This document shows positions 34,401-46,800 of a stretch of 64,000 nucleotides of DNA, one piece after another; positions within the stretch are counted from its first letter, which is position 1, and every line of letters starts with the position of its first letter. The notes under the pieces were generated by a model. The model worked only from the letters and a program-made list of their open reading frames with translations. It searched no databases and was not told the origin of the DNA. Position numbers and translations under genes: made by a program. The DNA is from Bimastos eiseni. Lineage: Eukaryota; Annelida; Clitellata; Crassiclitellata; Lumbricidae. The DNA is taken from the NCBI GenBank assembly GCA_959347315.1, contig OY365814.1:28914402-28978401 (forward strand). Reading direction: 5' to 3'.

Positions 34401-37400
34401 AGGTCAGGAAAGACAATAATGGCAAGACTCATTGATAAAACACCTACATTTAGAATAGTCCTTAGAAAGATGATCCTTGGGTTGAGCTGTCTTTCTGTTC
34501 ACGCATACAAACAACATCTCAAGAAACATTTCCGCCAACCCCAAGTTCAATTTTTTTTATAGAAACAAGATATAAACATCAAGACACAACAAAAACAAAT
34601 CCTCAAGCAAAAACAGTCAGAGCGAAAGAACAAAATCGAGACAGTAAATAATCAGGTAAGGTAAAATCAATCATCGAGCAACGTTCTCGCACGAAAATAA
34701 CCTTTCGTCTAGGTATGAAGAACATTTACCGGGAATGTTGTGAACAGTGATGGCCAAGATGAGCAACACAATCCTCCTCCAACAGATTGGTCGCTTAATG
34801 TCGTTATGGTTCTGTTCGTCATCATCGGCAGTTTTGTCGTCAACGGTGACTAATAAAGATGAAGCTATGCTACCGCTTCCGCCTCCTCCTCCTCGCCGCC
34901 TCGTCCTACTTGAGGCTGTTGAATTTACGGAATCTGTGCAAAAAAATTTAATTGAATAAATTTTAATTCAGTAATTTTGCATATTTGTCTTCCTGCTGTT
35001 CAATTTCTGTGCTATCACGTTGACCTATTGGAAATAACTAAATCTGTAGGTAATGATTGTATAACATTCTCTCTCTCCTAGCATTGGTAACAGAGGGTGT
35101 TCAGGAAGGTAATACAAAGGTCAGTGATAGCTCTGTTAATGGAAAACGGATCAGAAGTGAAATTATTAATTAACATCAATGAGAATAATGCAAAAATAAG
35201 GAATAACATTGAGAACAAGAATAGAACAAGAATGGACAAATGAATAGAAATAAGAATTATTTTCAGAACTGCATAGGTTTTCCTATGCATTTTGGAAAAC
35301 GCTCATCGTTGAAGGGTAAAACTACAGTTCTTGTAGTATGGTCTTGGTAATTCAGTTGTAACAGTCTTCTTTTCGCGTGGCTTATTCGATTGCCTGATGA
35401 AGAGGCGAATAATGCATTAGAAATCAACGACAGGGCTGAGAGTCTGTCGGCATTTCAAATACTCAGTGATATACATCATAACTCACTATAAATGTCACAC
35501 AAATTATGGCTACAAAACACCACAAAACTGGTCAATGTAGAGTAGAGAACCTTTGAAGCTGGAATTGTTCTCCAATACGTCAACTCTCCCTAACTCATAC
35601 TCTGAGTCAGAACCTGAGATTTCCTTGTCAAGCTTGCCACCAGACTCAAACGACAGCGCCACGAACGGATCTTGGACACCCTAGTACACAGACAGATATA
35701 AATATGTCACAAAAACTCTGATCACCTATAGCCCTCTCACTAGCGTCGTGATATTGTAATCACAGTAACCCTTCGGAAATAACATTACATTTGCAGACGT
35801 GTAAAGGAACAAAGGGAAACGCTAATAGACAGGATCAGTAGAAGAAGACTAACCTGGTTCGAACATGTAACAAGAATGGGCAGGGAAAGATCACCAGCAA
35901 GGGCATTATTTTGCCAAGTGCAAGTGGAGAGAACAAAGAGCCAAGCGAGACAGACAAAGACATGGATGGATAATGTGAAAAAACCTCAAGGAAAGGGACA
36001 TGGATATGAGAACAGCAAAGGACACAATCGTGGGCAGAGAAAAGTGGAGAAACTTTGTGAAAACCTCACCATCAGCCTCTGCTTGACGGACAAGAGATAA
36101 TTATAATAATAGTATAAGTAGATAGTATGTAGGTGGGGCAGGAGGGATAGATGGTCAGAGCGCTGACTTGTAATGTGGCGAGTATGAGTTCGAACTTCTC
36201 CCCTGCATAGAGAGCTTGATATATCTGTCACACACAATTTTTCGGTTCTGGGTCTATAGTCCGAAGCTTGCATGGTGTCCGGTCGATAGGTGAAAAGATT
36301 GCGGTTTTAATGGTAGTTGGATTGATGAAAACAATTATGTTTGGCTAGAAGCTGGATTGTATTTTCATTCATCCAGCTTCCATTTAGGCATGATTCTTTT
36401 CATATCAATCCCTCTCTCAGTTTTACACATTCTTTTCATCAATTAACCCAGCTTCTAGTTAAACTAATTTATGAATATAGAATCTTCGGACTATCAAACC
36501 TTCTGATTGTCGAGTGGACACCAATTGTTCAATGCTATGTTCTGTCATAAGTTTGCATAAGCCTTACTGAACATTGGAGGCAAATGATAAAAAATGCAGT
36601 TGTATCGTACTGTAAAGTAGATAGGCAGGTATGGAAAACTGAGCATAAGTACACATATGGACAGTTGGACAATTTCAACTACAGCGGATGAGTAACGGAT
36701 GACACACTTGCATGAAGAGTAAAATGAAGCCAGATCAATTCATGTCATCCCATAAGGTTGACTAGTTTTTCCAAACGATGTGAGGCACTGCTGGTTAAAT
36801 TAGATCCTGGACGTCATGGCCGCTTTGCAATGTTGCAGTACAGTTAAATTCGACTTCTTTAATAAGTTGTGATCAACCGTTCATACCATACTTTGAAATC
36901 ATACTTTGGTGTGTCAGTTTGAAATTAAGAAAATGGAGATTTTTATAACAAATCAAAAAGACTGCAACTTGGGAAGTAAATGAAATTGTACTCCAGTCCT
37001 TCAATTACAACGGTAAAAACAAAATTAACATTAACACTTACCAAAAATAACAATAACAGTAAAAATAATCATATTAGCAATACTAAACCACTGGAGAAAC
37101 AAACAAACCAGCATCGGGAGAATAAGATCGGCTCCATAGACAAAGGCAGCTCCGAGAGCAAACCCAACTCCTACAGGAATGAATGCAAATTGACCCTCAT
37201 CCCCATAAGTTCCCGACGATGTGGCTGCTTGAATGGCCGGCTCCAGCAGAGACCAATATGAGGCAGCCATCATAACCTACAGCAAAATAAACCAAATATA
37301 ATTAAATAACTATTCGATGACAGCCTATTACAGTATCTTATGATATGCAAAGTTGCAGAAACAAACTATTAAAAGTCATTTGAGTACAGTGGCACATACG

Positions 37401-38824
37401 GGGTCTTAATTATATATTTACCTGCACTCATAATTAAAATAATAAAGAATAATAAAGTTGCTAGTACCCATTTGCCTCTTCCACTAAGCAGTACACATCA
37501 TAGCAGTATAAGCTAAATAACATTAATAATAAATAAATAACAAAATATATGACAATAATAATAGCAGTCCAACAGTAATCGTAGAAGTACAAATAATTAT
37601 AATAAAAACATAAACAATAATGATAAGGGTAAAAACATAAAAAATAATGAGAAGGGCGGGGTTAATGAAAATAAACGAATGACTGTACAGTTAACGATAG
37701 CCGAATATTGTAACAATAACATTAATTGTCACATACCCCAGCTGCAAACCCAAGACTTCCATCAAGCACCTTTCTCTAAAATATATATATATATAATAAA
37801 AAAACAAGTATTCATAGCACAAGCAACTACCAAATGTGCCATAAATATCTTACACGAGTCATTCATTTCAACCACAGCTATACACTACTTGGTGATCGAT
37901 CGGGAGAGTGCAGCGTCAATGATCATGCAGTTGTGGGTTCAACTCCATGTAATGATCGCGGATGAGTTGCTAGCATGCACTTGCCTAGAGCTGTCATCAA
38001 GCAGTAAAACTTGGTAGTGGGCTAGGCCAGAAAGTACAAAACAAACTTTGCGAATTGCTGGTCTCCTGTCTGAGACTAAGCGATTTGTTCAATATCCGCT
38101 GAAGAGCAGACTTGAAGGCAATAAGCAACTACAGATGTTCGAACATGGGACTTTGCCCAAAAAAGCGAAATTACGGGAAGCAGCTTATTCACAGGCGTTC
38201 AACCCAAACAAAATCGCAGACTGCCAAAGTCGATGGCGTTTACAGTTGAAAGGCGTTGGATGTATGGGAAAAGGTAACCACCACAGGTTTGTAAAGCTTT
38301 TTATACGAAAACTACAATGTCTATGGCTCTATAGCAGGTGTCCACATACATGCACAGAAATTAAATTGTAGTAAGAAATTTTATGCACCACGCCATCTCA
38401 GATCTAACTCCATACTTTTCTTAGAGTTTAAAAAGCGAGAAACATGAACAGTTTACCAGGTCGAGAAATAGGAATAACGCGAACGAGAAACCAAGGATCG
38501 ACATAGCATTGCTCTGGGTTGACGATAGAAACGTGGCGATACGGATAAAATAGGGAACACATTTGGACAATCGAGAAATTCTAGAGTTTCAACTCGTGAA
38601 GATATCACGCACTACATAAATGCCCACGTCAAGCAGACGACAGCTACAACGTGATGTGACATCCCATGTGAACTCCTCGAAAGTGGTGTAACAAGCTTTT
38701 CTATGAAAGAGATTACCTGTCCCTTCGAAAAGAGGAATACGAGTGCACTGCCGGCCGCCGTCAGTCCCCATGTCAACAGAGTTCCAAGCGCCGCTTGAGT
38801 AACTGGGTGCAAACCTTCAATCAT
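31483..38824 (-). CDS. SLC39A11: Zinc transporter ZIP11, 9 coding exons
   Basis: Exons in transcript order: 38824-38717, 37775-37737, 37276-37109, 35680-35551, 34933-34730, 33903-33834, 33151-33053, 32266-32108 and 31561-31483. They total 1056 nt or 351 aa (human about 342), and phases agree throughout. ZIP11 is a GufA-type ZIP that moves zinc into the cytosol, reported at Golgi, nuclear and other membranes. Visible family segments are [19 protein letters not shown] (TM1), [19 protein letters not shown] (TM2), [16 protein letters not shown] (TM3), the metal-site motifs [15 protein letters not shown] (TM4) and [15 protein letters not shown] (TM5), [34 protein letters not shown], and the C-terminus [14 protein letters not shown]. 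The loop between TM3 and TM4 carries a low-complexity [13 protein letters not shown] stretch. An intron splits the HNIPEG motif. The start is the first ATG in frame with TM1. A possible poly(A) signal on this strand is at 31111-31116. Confidence 0.93.
33440..33640 (+). repeat. SINE-like family B, copy with tRNA-like head
   Basis: The head has an A-box-like GTGCACTGGTTAGAACGCTGG and a B-box GGAGATTCAAATCTCC at 33491-33506. The body carries ATGGTGACGA, GGGACTGGCAACCATCC, CATATGCCAAGGCTAAGAAA and ATGAAGTCACTGACATTTCA. The same body words occur at 24590-24690 and, more diverged, at 61570-61680. The head cannot fold a full acceptor stem, so it is not a tRNA gene. Confidence 0.6.
33936..34016. repeat. 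15-bp tandem repeat next to a ZIP11 acceptor
   Basis: About five copies of GGTAAGGTAAAATCA (plus strand) lie 30-110 bp from the acceptor of the exon at 33903-33834. In transcript direction they read as pyrimidine-leaning TGATTTTACCTTACC. Isolated units recur at 34328-34345 and 34650-34668. Confidence 0.75.
34070..34145 (+). repeat. LINE/SINE tail copy ending in AAT repeats
   Basis: AGAGCATCTGAGTAGAAATC, then AGAAGGGGCGCTATAGAAAT, then AATAATAATAACAATAATAA. It is the shared tail with a trinucleotide instead of a GATT end. It lies in a ZIP11 intron. Confidence 0.5.
35790..36083 (+). pseudogene. 3' fragment of a LINE polyprotein
   Basis: The frame reads [20 protein letters not shown] and [19 protein letters not shown], then [10 protein letters not shown]. 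After a frame change it reads [20 protein letters not shown] and [10 protein letters not shown], then a stop. This matches the C-terminal tail of endonuclease/reverse-transcriptase LINE proteins (RRLRWFGHV.RM...K.W.DNV...DR..WR..V). The frame change and lack of the rest show a truncated, dead copy. It lies in a ZIP11 intron on the opposite strand. Confidence 0.7.
36130..36200 (+). repeat. tRNA-like SINE head
   Basis: A-box-like ATAGATGGTCAGAGCGC and B-box GAGTTCGAACTTC (36186-36198) are present. The T-stem and acceptor do not pair properly, so it is a SINE or tRNA relic. It follows the LINE fragment ending at 36083. Confidence 0.45.
36752..36950 (+). repeat. SINE-like family A, copy 3
   Basis: It has AAGGTTGACTAGT, GCTGGTTAAATTAGATC, CAGTTAAATTCGACT, and a diverged tail ending GAAATTAAGAAAATGG. 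The order and spacing match the copy at 5512-5778. It sits in a ZIP11 intron. Confidence 0.6.
37885..38020 (+). repeat. tRNA-derived SINE fragment in ZIP11 intron 1
   Basis: A-box-like TGGTGATCGATCGGGAGAGT (from 37890) and B-box GTGGGTTCAACTCC (37933-37946) are spaced as in a tRNA. Downstream words (GAGTTGCTAGCATGCACTT) loosely match the body of the SINE at 11950-12175. Confidence 0.5.
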
Positions 38825-39419
38825 CGTCACCAGCCGGAATCCCACACACCACGGCACCGGAAATCAACACGCGACACACGTCAAAAGATCACAAATCGAT
38901 CAGATATCTATTAATTAAATGGGTCTTGATAAAAGGTCAATATAATTTTGCATATTCGATCCACATTTTGTAACACACGTAGTCAGTAAACTTATATTCT
39001 GCAGCGAGTTAACTGTATAAGATTAATTTAATCTGAGTTAACACGCAATTGAGATTTCGCTCAGAATCTCAGCCAATCCGTCATGATCTACCGCTGGGTG
39101 TAACTAAATAACAACATCGGCGCAGACGCAGCGGTGGATTTATCAGCTTCGCCCTCCGCAGCTAAGAATAGGTATACACGCTCCACAGTGTTATGTTATG
39201 TGGCTTATCTTGAGTCTATGTAGGTCGGTTCATAGATGCCTCTCTAAAGCGAGTATGTAGGTTAATCATAGTCGCGTCAACATCGTGCCAAATGACGTGT
39301 CAAGGATCGTTATCAAGTTCGATTTTATAATGTGTATGCCATTTGCTTGAATCCTTGCCGATTGTCTCAAATTTGGTTCAGGTTCAAAGGCCAGCTTCCT
39401 ATACTGAAAACTGCACTCT

Positions 39420-39500
39420 TTAGCCGTATTCACACCGGGAGCGCCTTTGAATAGATATCTGTAAGCGGCACTATTATTAAGTTTCATTGATTGATTTTTG
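39420..39500 (+). repeat. LINE/SINE tail copy
   Basis: GGAGCGCCTTTGAATAGATA, then GTAAGCGGCACTATTATTAA and TTGATTGATTTT, is the same tail as at 42790-42866. Upstream coding sequence is not recognisable. Confidence 0.5.
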
Positions 39501-40437
39501 TTTTCGTATGCGCATCAGTGCAGACCTGTGGCTGTTGGTGAAATGAGCAGTACAGATCACATTTAAATTCATCTTCGGTTAAAATCCTTATCATCTGTAA
39601 TCCGTTACTACTACGTTAGGTTATCAACTCTTTATACTGTGATTTATAAGTTTCAAATTTAAAAGTGTGTGTATATATAAATATATATACATAGCTTCAA
39701 ATAACATCTTATTAATGCATGGTCGTCCTCCAATTAAAAAATGTTTTTACATGAACAATACTAAGCAACTCATCGTAATGCATCCTAGAAGTAGTTTGCT
39801 ACTCACGACACTATATGAATTGAAGCTAAAATTCAAATGCAATGGCCCAAACCCCATGAACATCATGGTTCCATGGATTGGTAAATTCATGCAAATGCCC
39901 TGCCTTACTCTAGGACAGGATGACTCCCTGTGAGGCTTTTTCGGTTACTTATCTTGCTATCTGACGTACGTACATCAAAATACTACACTGAACTTCACGA
40001 TGATACAAATCACAAAACCTGCAAGTGGTTTTACTGGTCTGAAATTTATTTCAGTGGTCTGAATTTGTGTAACATCAAACAGTCTTCCATGGCCAACAAG
40101 ACTCAACATGGAGGCAACTGACTTTAATCAGAGCATCTAACAGATTTGCATCAGCATTTAAATTGATTTATTTTCAATGATACAGTAAAGAATATCAACA
40201 TATTTCTTTGATTTAAATTACAATGTATTCAATGCTCAACACTTTAACGACCAACTCGTAATAAAGTGTATGGCTGGTCATTAAATGGTTAAGAGGATTG
40301 CTCAGATGTATAGCATTAACCACATCAAATATCCTCGACAAGTCTGTCTCAATGTAACACCATCATATATAACACCGGTATTTTAGGTAGAATAATCAAC
40401 AGCATAACAACCCAACAGTGTTTAATTATTTAACCAA

Positions 40438-40500
40438 TGAAACTTTATATAGCACCTCTTTTAGAAATCTACTCAAGAGGTGCTCTCTGCGTTAGCTAAA
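40438..40500 (-). repeat. LINE/SINE tail copy, reversed
   Basis: AACTTTATATAGCACCTCTT, then AGAAATCTACTCAAGAGGTG, is the complement of the same tail family. It lies between ZIP11 and CHCHD2/10. Confidence 0.5.
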
Positions 40501-41090
40501 AGACGCTGTGCTATATGTCATTTAAATGAGTGTTAGAATAGTAAGCAAAACAGTAATCTAAGAGTCACCCATGGTTGGCCCACACACAAGCGTGGAACCA
40601 AGCAACAGATTCCCGTCAACAGCTGACATGGATGTTCAGAGTTTCTGGGCCAGGTTGCGTTGAAAGATAGTTGCGGTTGGAACTCATTAAAAAATCTTAA
40701 GCCGATGTACAAGCAGAATTGCAAACCAACACACACCGTTGCCAAACTATTTCTAACAAGCCACGAGTATCTATTTCGACATTACAGGCTGGCATTTTGG
40801 CTCAAAATCATGAGGTAAATTTCTACATGGCCACCAAATTCTAACGGAACTCAACATGACGCATTTGAACTTTTGTGGCTTAAAAAGAACTCTGTAAATT
40901 GTGCAACCCAATAAATACATCAGGTTTTTACTGTGCAATCATTTAGCAAAGCAATGCATTAACAAACCATTGTCAACAAATCAAAGATGAAGTGCCAACT
41001 AAGGAGTACACACTGAATGTATTTACAAGCTCAACAGAATTAAAGCAACAAGATCTTCGAACACCAATTGACTTAATAAGTTTATTGACC

Positions 41091-41096
41091 AAGTTA
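41091..41096 (-). terminator. Possible poly(A) signal of CHCHD2/10
   Basis: The minus strand reads AATAAA here, about 160 nt downstream of the predicted stop codon. Another copy is at 40167-40172. Assignment rests on position alone. Confidence 0.3.
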
Positions 41097-41255
41097 CTTT
41101 TGAAAGTCTAGAATATATTCCCTGCTATTTTTTCCAAGTTATGTTCTGTGATTCAGCTCAAATATTCAGACAAATTTTCATTAGACGACAAGAAATCAAC
41201 AATGTTCCAGTTTTTGTGTAGTTTCAACAGCTTCCGTGAAATTCCTTCACACAAC

Positions 41256-43886
41256 TTACATTTGCACACCTACAACAGATCAAATTAAAGAAGAAAAATC
41301 AGTTTTAAATATATAGCACTTCTCTCTATACTGACTGTATTATTCCAAGCAATGTTCTGGGTTTAAAAAAATTCATTGTGCAGGTTTTTGAACTTGGTAT
41401 GTGGCAAATTTGTTTAGGACGAATCTATGTTACTACCATTCTGTGGCATGTAGAGCTAATAAAGGGCCAGACAGTTTAGAAGGAAAACATTTTGATCACA
41501 GAGCCTAAGAATTCATCCATAGACAATTGTACATGCGCACTACAGAGTTTCCTTTCTAGCTAATTCGAAGTCTCCAATAAATGATTTTCTGCATGTATCT
41601 TCAGTTTGCTATCCACATATAAAAAATCACCAAATCAATTCTTCCACAAACTGTGAGCTCATTTCAAATGCCAGCATTTTGCCTGTGTCTGATCAGTGTA
41701 GCATCCGTGTCGGACAAGTGCATAGGAATGTAGTCAAACATGTAGTGCTTTTCAAGTACCTCCCAAAAGCACAGCTTACACAGCCAACTGCGATACACAA
41801 GAAAGTTACGGCAATGCCTAACGTGTCAAGCTGAGTCAATTGAAATACTAGTATTTGACTGCACACACAAATCTATCTCCTCCACAGGATCTTTAAAGGT
41901 GCCAGTGCTCACACTGCTTGTGCCAACCTTCTATTTACCTAACTTTAACCATCAAATTAGGCTGAATCAAATTAAATTAAGCAATCAAACGACATCTTAC
42001 CAAATCGGAGTCGACAGTCCTTCAAGACTTCATTGAAGCCCTGGCAGAGAGTGATGTCGTGCTGGCCCTGCGCACAGTCCATGAATTGCTTCAGTTCATA
42101 TTGGCATGGGGCATTCTGGTACTGTGTGTTCTGGGGCTGGTTGTTCAACTGCTCCGCCTGGGGAGCTGGGGCAGCCTCGGAATGCCCACCGCCGCCCATC
42201 ATCACAGCACCAATTGTGTGACCCTACAGGCAAACCAATCATGAAAAAGCTTCAAGTTGAAAAACATGACAATCAATGGGAAAACACATTCATCAAAATT
42301 GATTTTAAACATCAATTATATATATATATATATAAATTTTATATATATATATATATATATACTAACTACAAGACTCAATTGTTCATCTTCTAGGCTTATA
42401 TTCTCCATATAGCTGTAGCGAAACCAACAACCAAAATGACCTCCATAGCGTCACCATAATAACGCCATGTGTGGTTCCAAGTTTGCTAGAACTTCCTCTT
42501 GGTGATCAATGGACATACCGTGAAAATTGGCACGCACTCCATCGATGCTTAGCAGAGACAATCACCTGATGCCATAAGCATCAATATGGTGGCACTATAT
42601 AAGTTCTTCGGCGACTGCATTATCGCCAATCACACTCGAGTCACACAACCGCACTTCCATAATACAGAATCGGGCTTTCTCGGTCGTGGTACCTACAATC
42701 AGGAATTGACTTCCCATATAGCTCTGTCTCCTACCGAAGAACTCCTCATCTTCATTTTACGCCTCTCTTAAAATTGTCCTTTTCAGCCAAGGATTAGGCC
42801 GGAAGCGCCTCTGAGTAGATATCTTGAAGGGGTGTTATATCAAGTATTTTTGATTGATTGATACATACATACAGACAGGTAACTGCTCTGCGATCTCGTG
42901 TATGTTGCTTCACCCCTGACTGCTTTATACTAACAAAACACGCAGTTCTCATTCTCGATGGTCATCTGTTACATCCAGTGCCTCTCACGTGTCTATCCAA
43001 TTCGCATAATACATTCGTTTACATGTTGATCGCCAGGTCGTCGCACCACAATCCAATTACAGCGATTTAAATAGAAACGCAAATTTCAAATTAGACGAGT
43101 TTGCTTGTTTGATGTCCAATCTGGAGGAAAAATAGTAAATATAACGATCTTAACACCAAAACTATATACTAATTGCATATCAGTCTTTAGTAGAAACTTA
43201 CAACGGCTGATCCAACAGCAACACCTGCTGCAGTTGTTGCCATCTGGGCAAACATACCCGGCTGCCTCGGTTGGCCAATGGCGGCTGGTGCAGGCGCTAC
43301 TGGGGCTGCAGGTGGTGCCCTGGCTGGAACGTTGGAAACTGGTCGACTTGGTGCACCGCCAAATCCTCTGTATCAACAGAACAGCTTTCTCTATTTAATC
43401 ATTAAAAATTCTTCATATTGTTATTAGAAGATGCTTGATTTTATAATTATAAAAGCTTGATTTCACCATTAAAATGCTTTATTTTATAATCATTAAACTC
43501 GTAATTTATTATAGCACTTTTTTATAACTAAAAAGCTGCGTTACCAAGAATAATAAAAGGTCAAGTCAACACTCAACAGCCAATTAGGGCAAGGACAAAG
43601 AGCACAAACCATCACTAGCAGAATATTAATATAAATTCCAGTTTGCTCATAATGAGCTATGTCGTCTCATTTTTTCTTTATTGATTAACATTTTAAAGCG
43701 CTATTACAAATGCCTGGCAAATACGAAATACCACAAATGACGCAACCGTCAACAAACAGTTTTGCAACCATCCGCTAAAGCACATGCCGCAGAGTGACTT
43801 GTATATATGAAACAAATAGAAACAACAGCATCAGTTCAGTACCTCGATGGAGATCTACCTCCTCCTCCTCCGCTTCTTCGTGGCAT
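41256..43886 (-). CDS. CHCHD2: CHCHD2/CHCHD10-family mitochondrial twin CX9C protein, 4 coding exons
   Basis: Exons are 43886-43843, 43367-43202, 42223-42001 and 41269-41256, totalling 447 nt or 148 aa (human CHCHD2 is 151). The N-terminus is basic and Gly/Arg/Pro/Ala-rich ([15 protein letters not shown]), as expected for mitochondrial import. It is followed by the highly conserved helix [21 protein letters not shown], which runs across an intron into GHTIGAV. The CHCH domain has two exact CX9C motifs, [11 protein letters not shown] and [11 protein letters not shown], oxidised by the Mia40 relay in the intermembrane space. Family members act in respiratory function, cristae (MICOS) and stress signalling. 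The last exon encodes only GVQM and a stop. If the preceding donor (GTAAGA at 42000) is not used, the frame reads through to KMSFDCLI and a stop at 41982. CHCHD2 and CHCHD10 are hard to tell apart outside vertebrates, so the symbol means the shared ancestor. A LINE relic sits in intron 2. Confidence 0.92.
42640..42866 (+). pseudogene. LINE 3' end in CHCHD2/10 intron 2
   Basis: Frame pieces [32 protein letters not shown] and KRL precede the tail AGCGCCTCTGAGTAGATATC, TTGAAGGGGTGTTATATCAA and a TTGATTGATTGA repeat. The layout is the same as at 19840-20112. Confidence 0.6.
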
Positions 43887-46800
43887 TTTTGGAATAAGAA
43901 TTACTTAACGTATCAAAAGATATTCAATAAAATAGAAATTTCGTCCTTCTCTTTCAAGGTCTTCACAAAATATGCCAGATATATGCGTTCTAGAAAAACC
44001 GAACTCGATCCTTAGGCGTTAACGCAAAAAAGACTAGACGGGCCTTAACATTTTATAGCGCTAATACATATTAAATTGTGCGTAGTTTTTGATTATGTCA
44101 TCTATAGACCAAGTATGTTACCGCAAGACACTGAACTATCGCTGCGCCATCTTTAAACTTTAAAAGCATAATAATTTTATTTTAAATAACATGACACTCA
44201 TGTAGGACCTATATTCTAACATGGAACCCGTAAAGGGCTCACAGTTTCGTTTAAACGCGTATAGCCCATGGAAACGCTAAAATAATATTATAATGCAGAC
44301 TAATAATAATTAAGTTATTAATCGTCGGCATCATTGAAGCTGCCAGTGGTGTCTTCTAGTGGCGGGACCATATGAGAACGACGGTCTCACGGGCGAGTTG
44401 GACAGCACTGCCTTAATTAAGGTCTGACACTACCTGTCAAGCTTTTGCTTTGCAATAACTTGTGTTTTTTGGCTGATCGGAGGTTTTCATTCAACTTCTA
44501 GGCTTTCTCCCTTTGAGAACCCTAGCAAACAGCCGAAGACCCACTTTGCAGGAGATTCCCCAGAAGGGAATGTTACGAACTAGCACGCCCAGAACGCAGC
44601 AGGTCTAGGCTGTTTAATGTTTGCTTTGAATTTCTCCTTCAGTGGGGACCACTGGGGAGAATGAGAAGCCGAAGGATACTGTAGCTTCTCCCCATCATCT
44701 CAACGCCAACAACGTACTAAAACCAGGGATAGCGGGTCAGGGATTAATCTGATCACCAGCCTCGGCCGAGAGCCATTGGCATCGGCGTCACGCAACCGTG
44801 GTTAAGTACGTATCAGGTATTAAGCTGACAAGTAAACGCTTTGATCCTAGAAACAGGCCGAGAAGCGATAACGACGTATTATCCAAAGGTCTTTTATAGC
44901 GTGTCTGGACATCTAAAAAAAGTTTTCAATGACAAATCTTACTAACGGTAATAACTATTTAATTCGGTCATTCACAGAAAAGTTACTTCGAAATATGAAA
45001 GTTTATAATAAAATTCAATTCATAAGTAAGTCACATGTCGTTATAGCATAATAGAATATATATTAACTCTGTTTCCCATCTGAGCCTATGTCATCAATTG
45101 TTACAATGTGCCGCCATCTAACGACGTCGTTGTTAACTGTTCGTTAGGTCTTATTACCATTACTGCGTCGTTTCTGCAATGTAAGAGATACTTCTGAGAA
45201 CTTCGAGGAAGGATCAAAATTGGTCTTGAAAATAAGCTGGTCTATACAGAAAACACACAAATAAAGAAATTTTGAAAACGTTCTGGATCAGTTTGTTAAA
45301 AGATTAACACGAAAAACGTTTAGAGATAGACAGATAAAGATAGTTTAAGATATGCCATATAAATAGGCGTATATTTATATGTTTAACCTAACAGTAGGCC
45401 TACAGTACCAGTATTTTGATATTGCTTTGCTTCATGCTAATCAGGCTATCTGACATGATGGTATTACTTGTTACTTCATTCATAATAATAATTATTTTAA
45501 TAAATTGTAAGAAAAGAGGGTGTGAAATATGTTGATTTCTGATAATATAATATATTAATACATTATATTATAATGTCATGCAATAGGCTACAGTTCTTCT
45601 AAGTCTCGTATGAAAATCATACCTAAGTCTGCCAGAGTGGGAGTTTGTTCTCCCATTCCAAGCGGAGTGTATACGCTTCTCTTCCCGTCATCTTCCCACA
45701 ATTCACGCCATCTGCCGAATTCCTAGTTGATGCTTTTAAGCTAACAAAACTAACAGACTAAAGAATCAAATTACCGAAATTTTTAAGCATTCTACAAATA
45801 TTTGTTGGGACATGACCATGAACAGCAGTTATCGGAATAGACCCCTACGCTGTAGGCCCTGTGGCTCAAGTGCGTCTATTACAGGCCTAGGCCTACGTCT
45901 GAGTCTGACATATTATTTTTGAAGAACACAGACTGTTTGTTCTCGGTCGGGAATAACATGTAGGCCTACGTATTCAGAGTCGGACAAAATTATATTGCCT
46001 GCTTTGCGTCTCAAATTAAACTTAGAAATGTAGGTTGCAGCGTCTGAGAGGGTACTTAGGCTTAAGTTAAGACAAAACTTATGGTCACTCGTGGTCGTTA
46101 TAGCACGAACAATTCAACGAACGGAAGGGAACACTATATTATGGCAGAGATCACTCGGTGGAAGGGTTGTAGACTTGCTGAATAATTTGTATGTTCCTGC
46201 TATCACAGCTTTTATAGTCTATTAATTAAGCATTCCGATGTTCAGTCAACCAGATTAACTGACAGTCTCTTCAACGGGGTTTTCTGAACTGCCGAAACCT
46301 TTGCTACCCTAACTTAACCACATAATAATGGTCCTAGATTTCCACATGGTCCGGCAATAAGCCTAAAATCTACAGTCAGGATTTCAGTATGCCAGCGTGT
46401 TTCATTCCAGGAATTTCATGCCATCCATGAAGCATGCATCGTCAGCGATCGTAATGAATTGTACGAAGCATTGACGCAACGCTTAATTCTGACATTTCTC
46501 AGTGAATTTTGCGTTCCTTGATCGTCAGTTTTTATACTGAAGTATTTGTCATTTTTGTCATTACATGCTCATTACATTACATACAAGGCTACATACTCTT
46601 TATTACTTTTATTATTACACACAAGGCAAGGATCGGTGCGGCGACCAACCCAACAACTGCAATTGTTTCAATAGTCCTACTTTCCTATGTTCACATACTC
46701 ACCAACTCGCTCTAGTGCTGACGCATGCACGCTCTCACGTATACTAACTCATGTACTCACTAACGTAACTCACATACGCACTTGATCAATCAGATATCAA

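Larger units (their letters stand above)
38825..41255. other. Intergenic DNA between ZIP11 and CHCHD2/10
   Basis: It contains the ZIP11 promoter side, two copies of the LINE/SINE tail (39420-39500 forward, 40438-40500 reversed) and presumed CHCHD2/10 3' UTR up to a poly(A) signal at 41096-41091. Short open frames at 39667-40121 and 40533-40745 look random. Confidence 0.6.

Noticed and set aside
38048..38371. 107-aa plus-strand frame in ZIP11 intron 1
   Set aside because: No recognisable motif, opposite to a real gene, and it overlaps a repeat-like word; probably chance.
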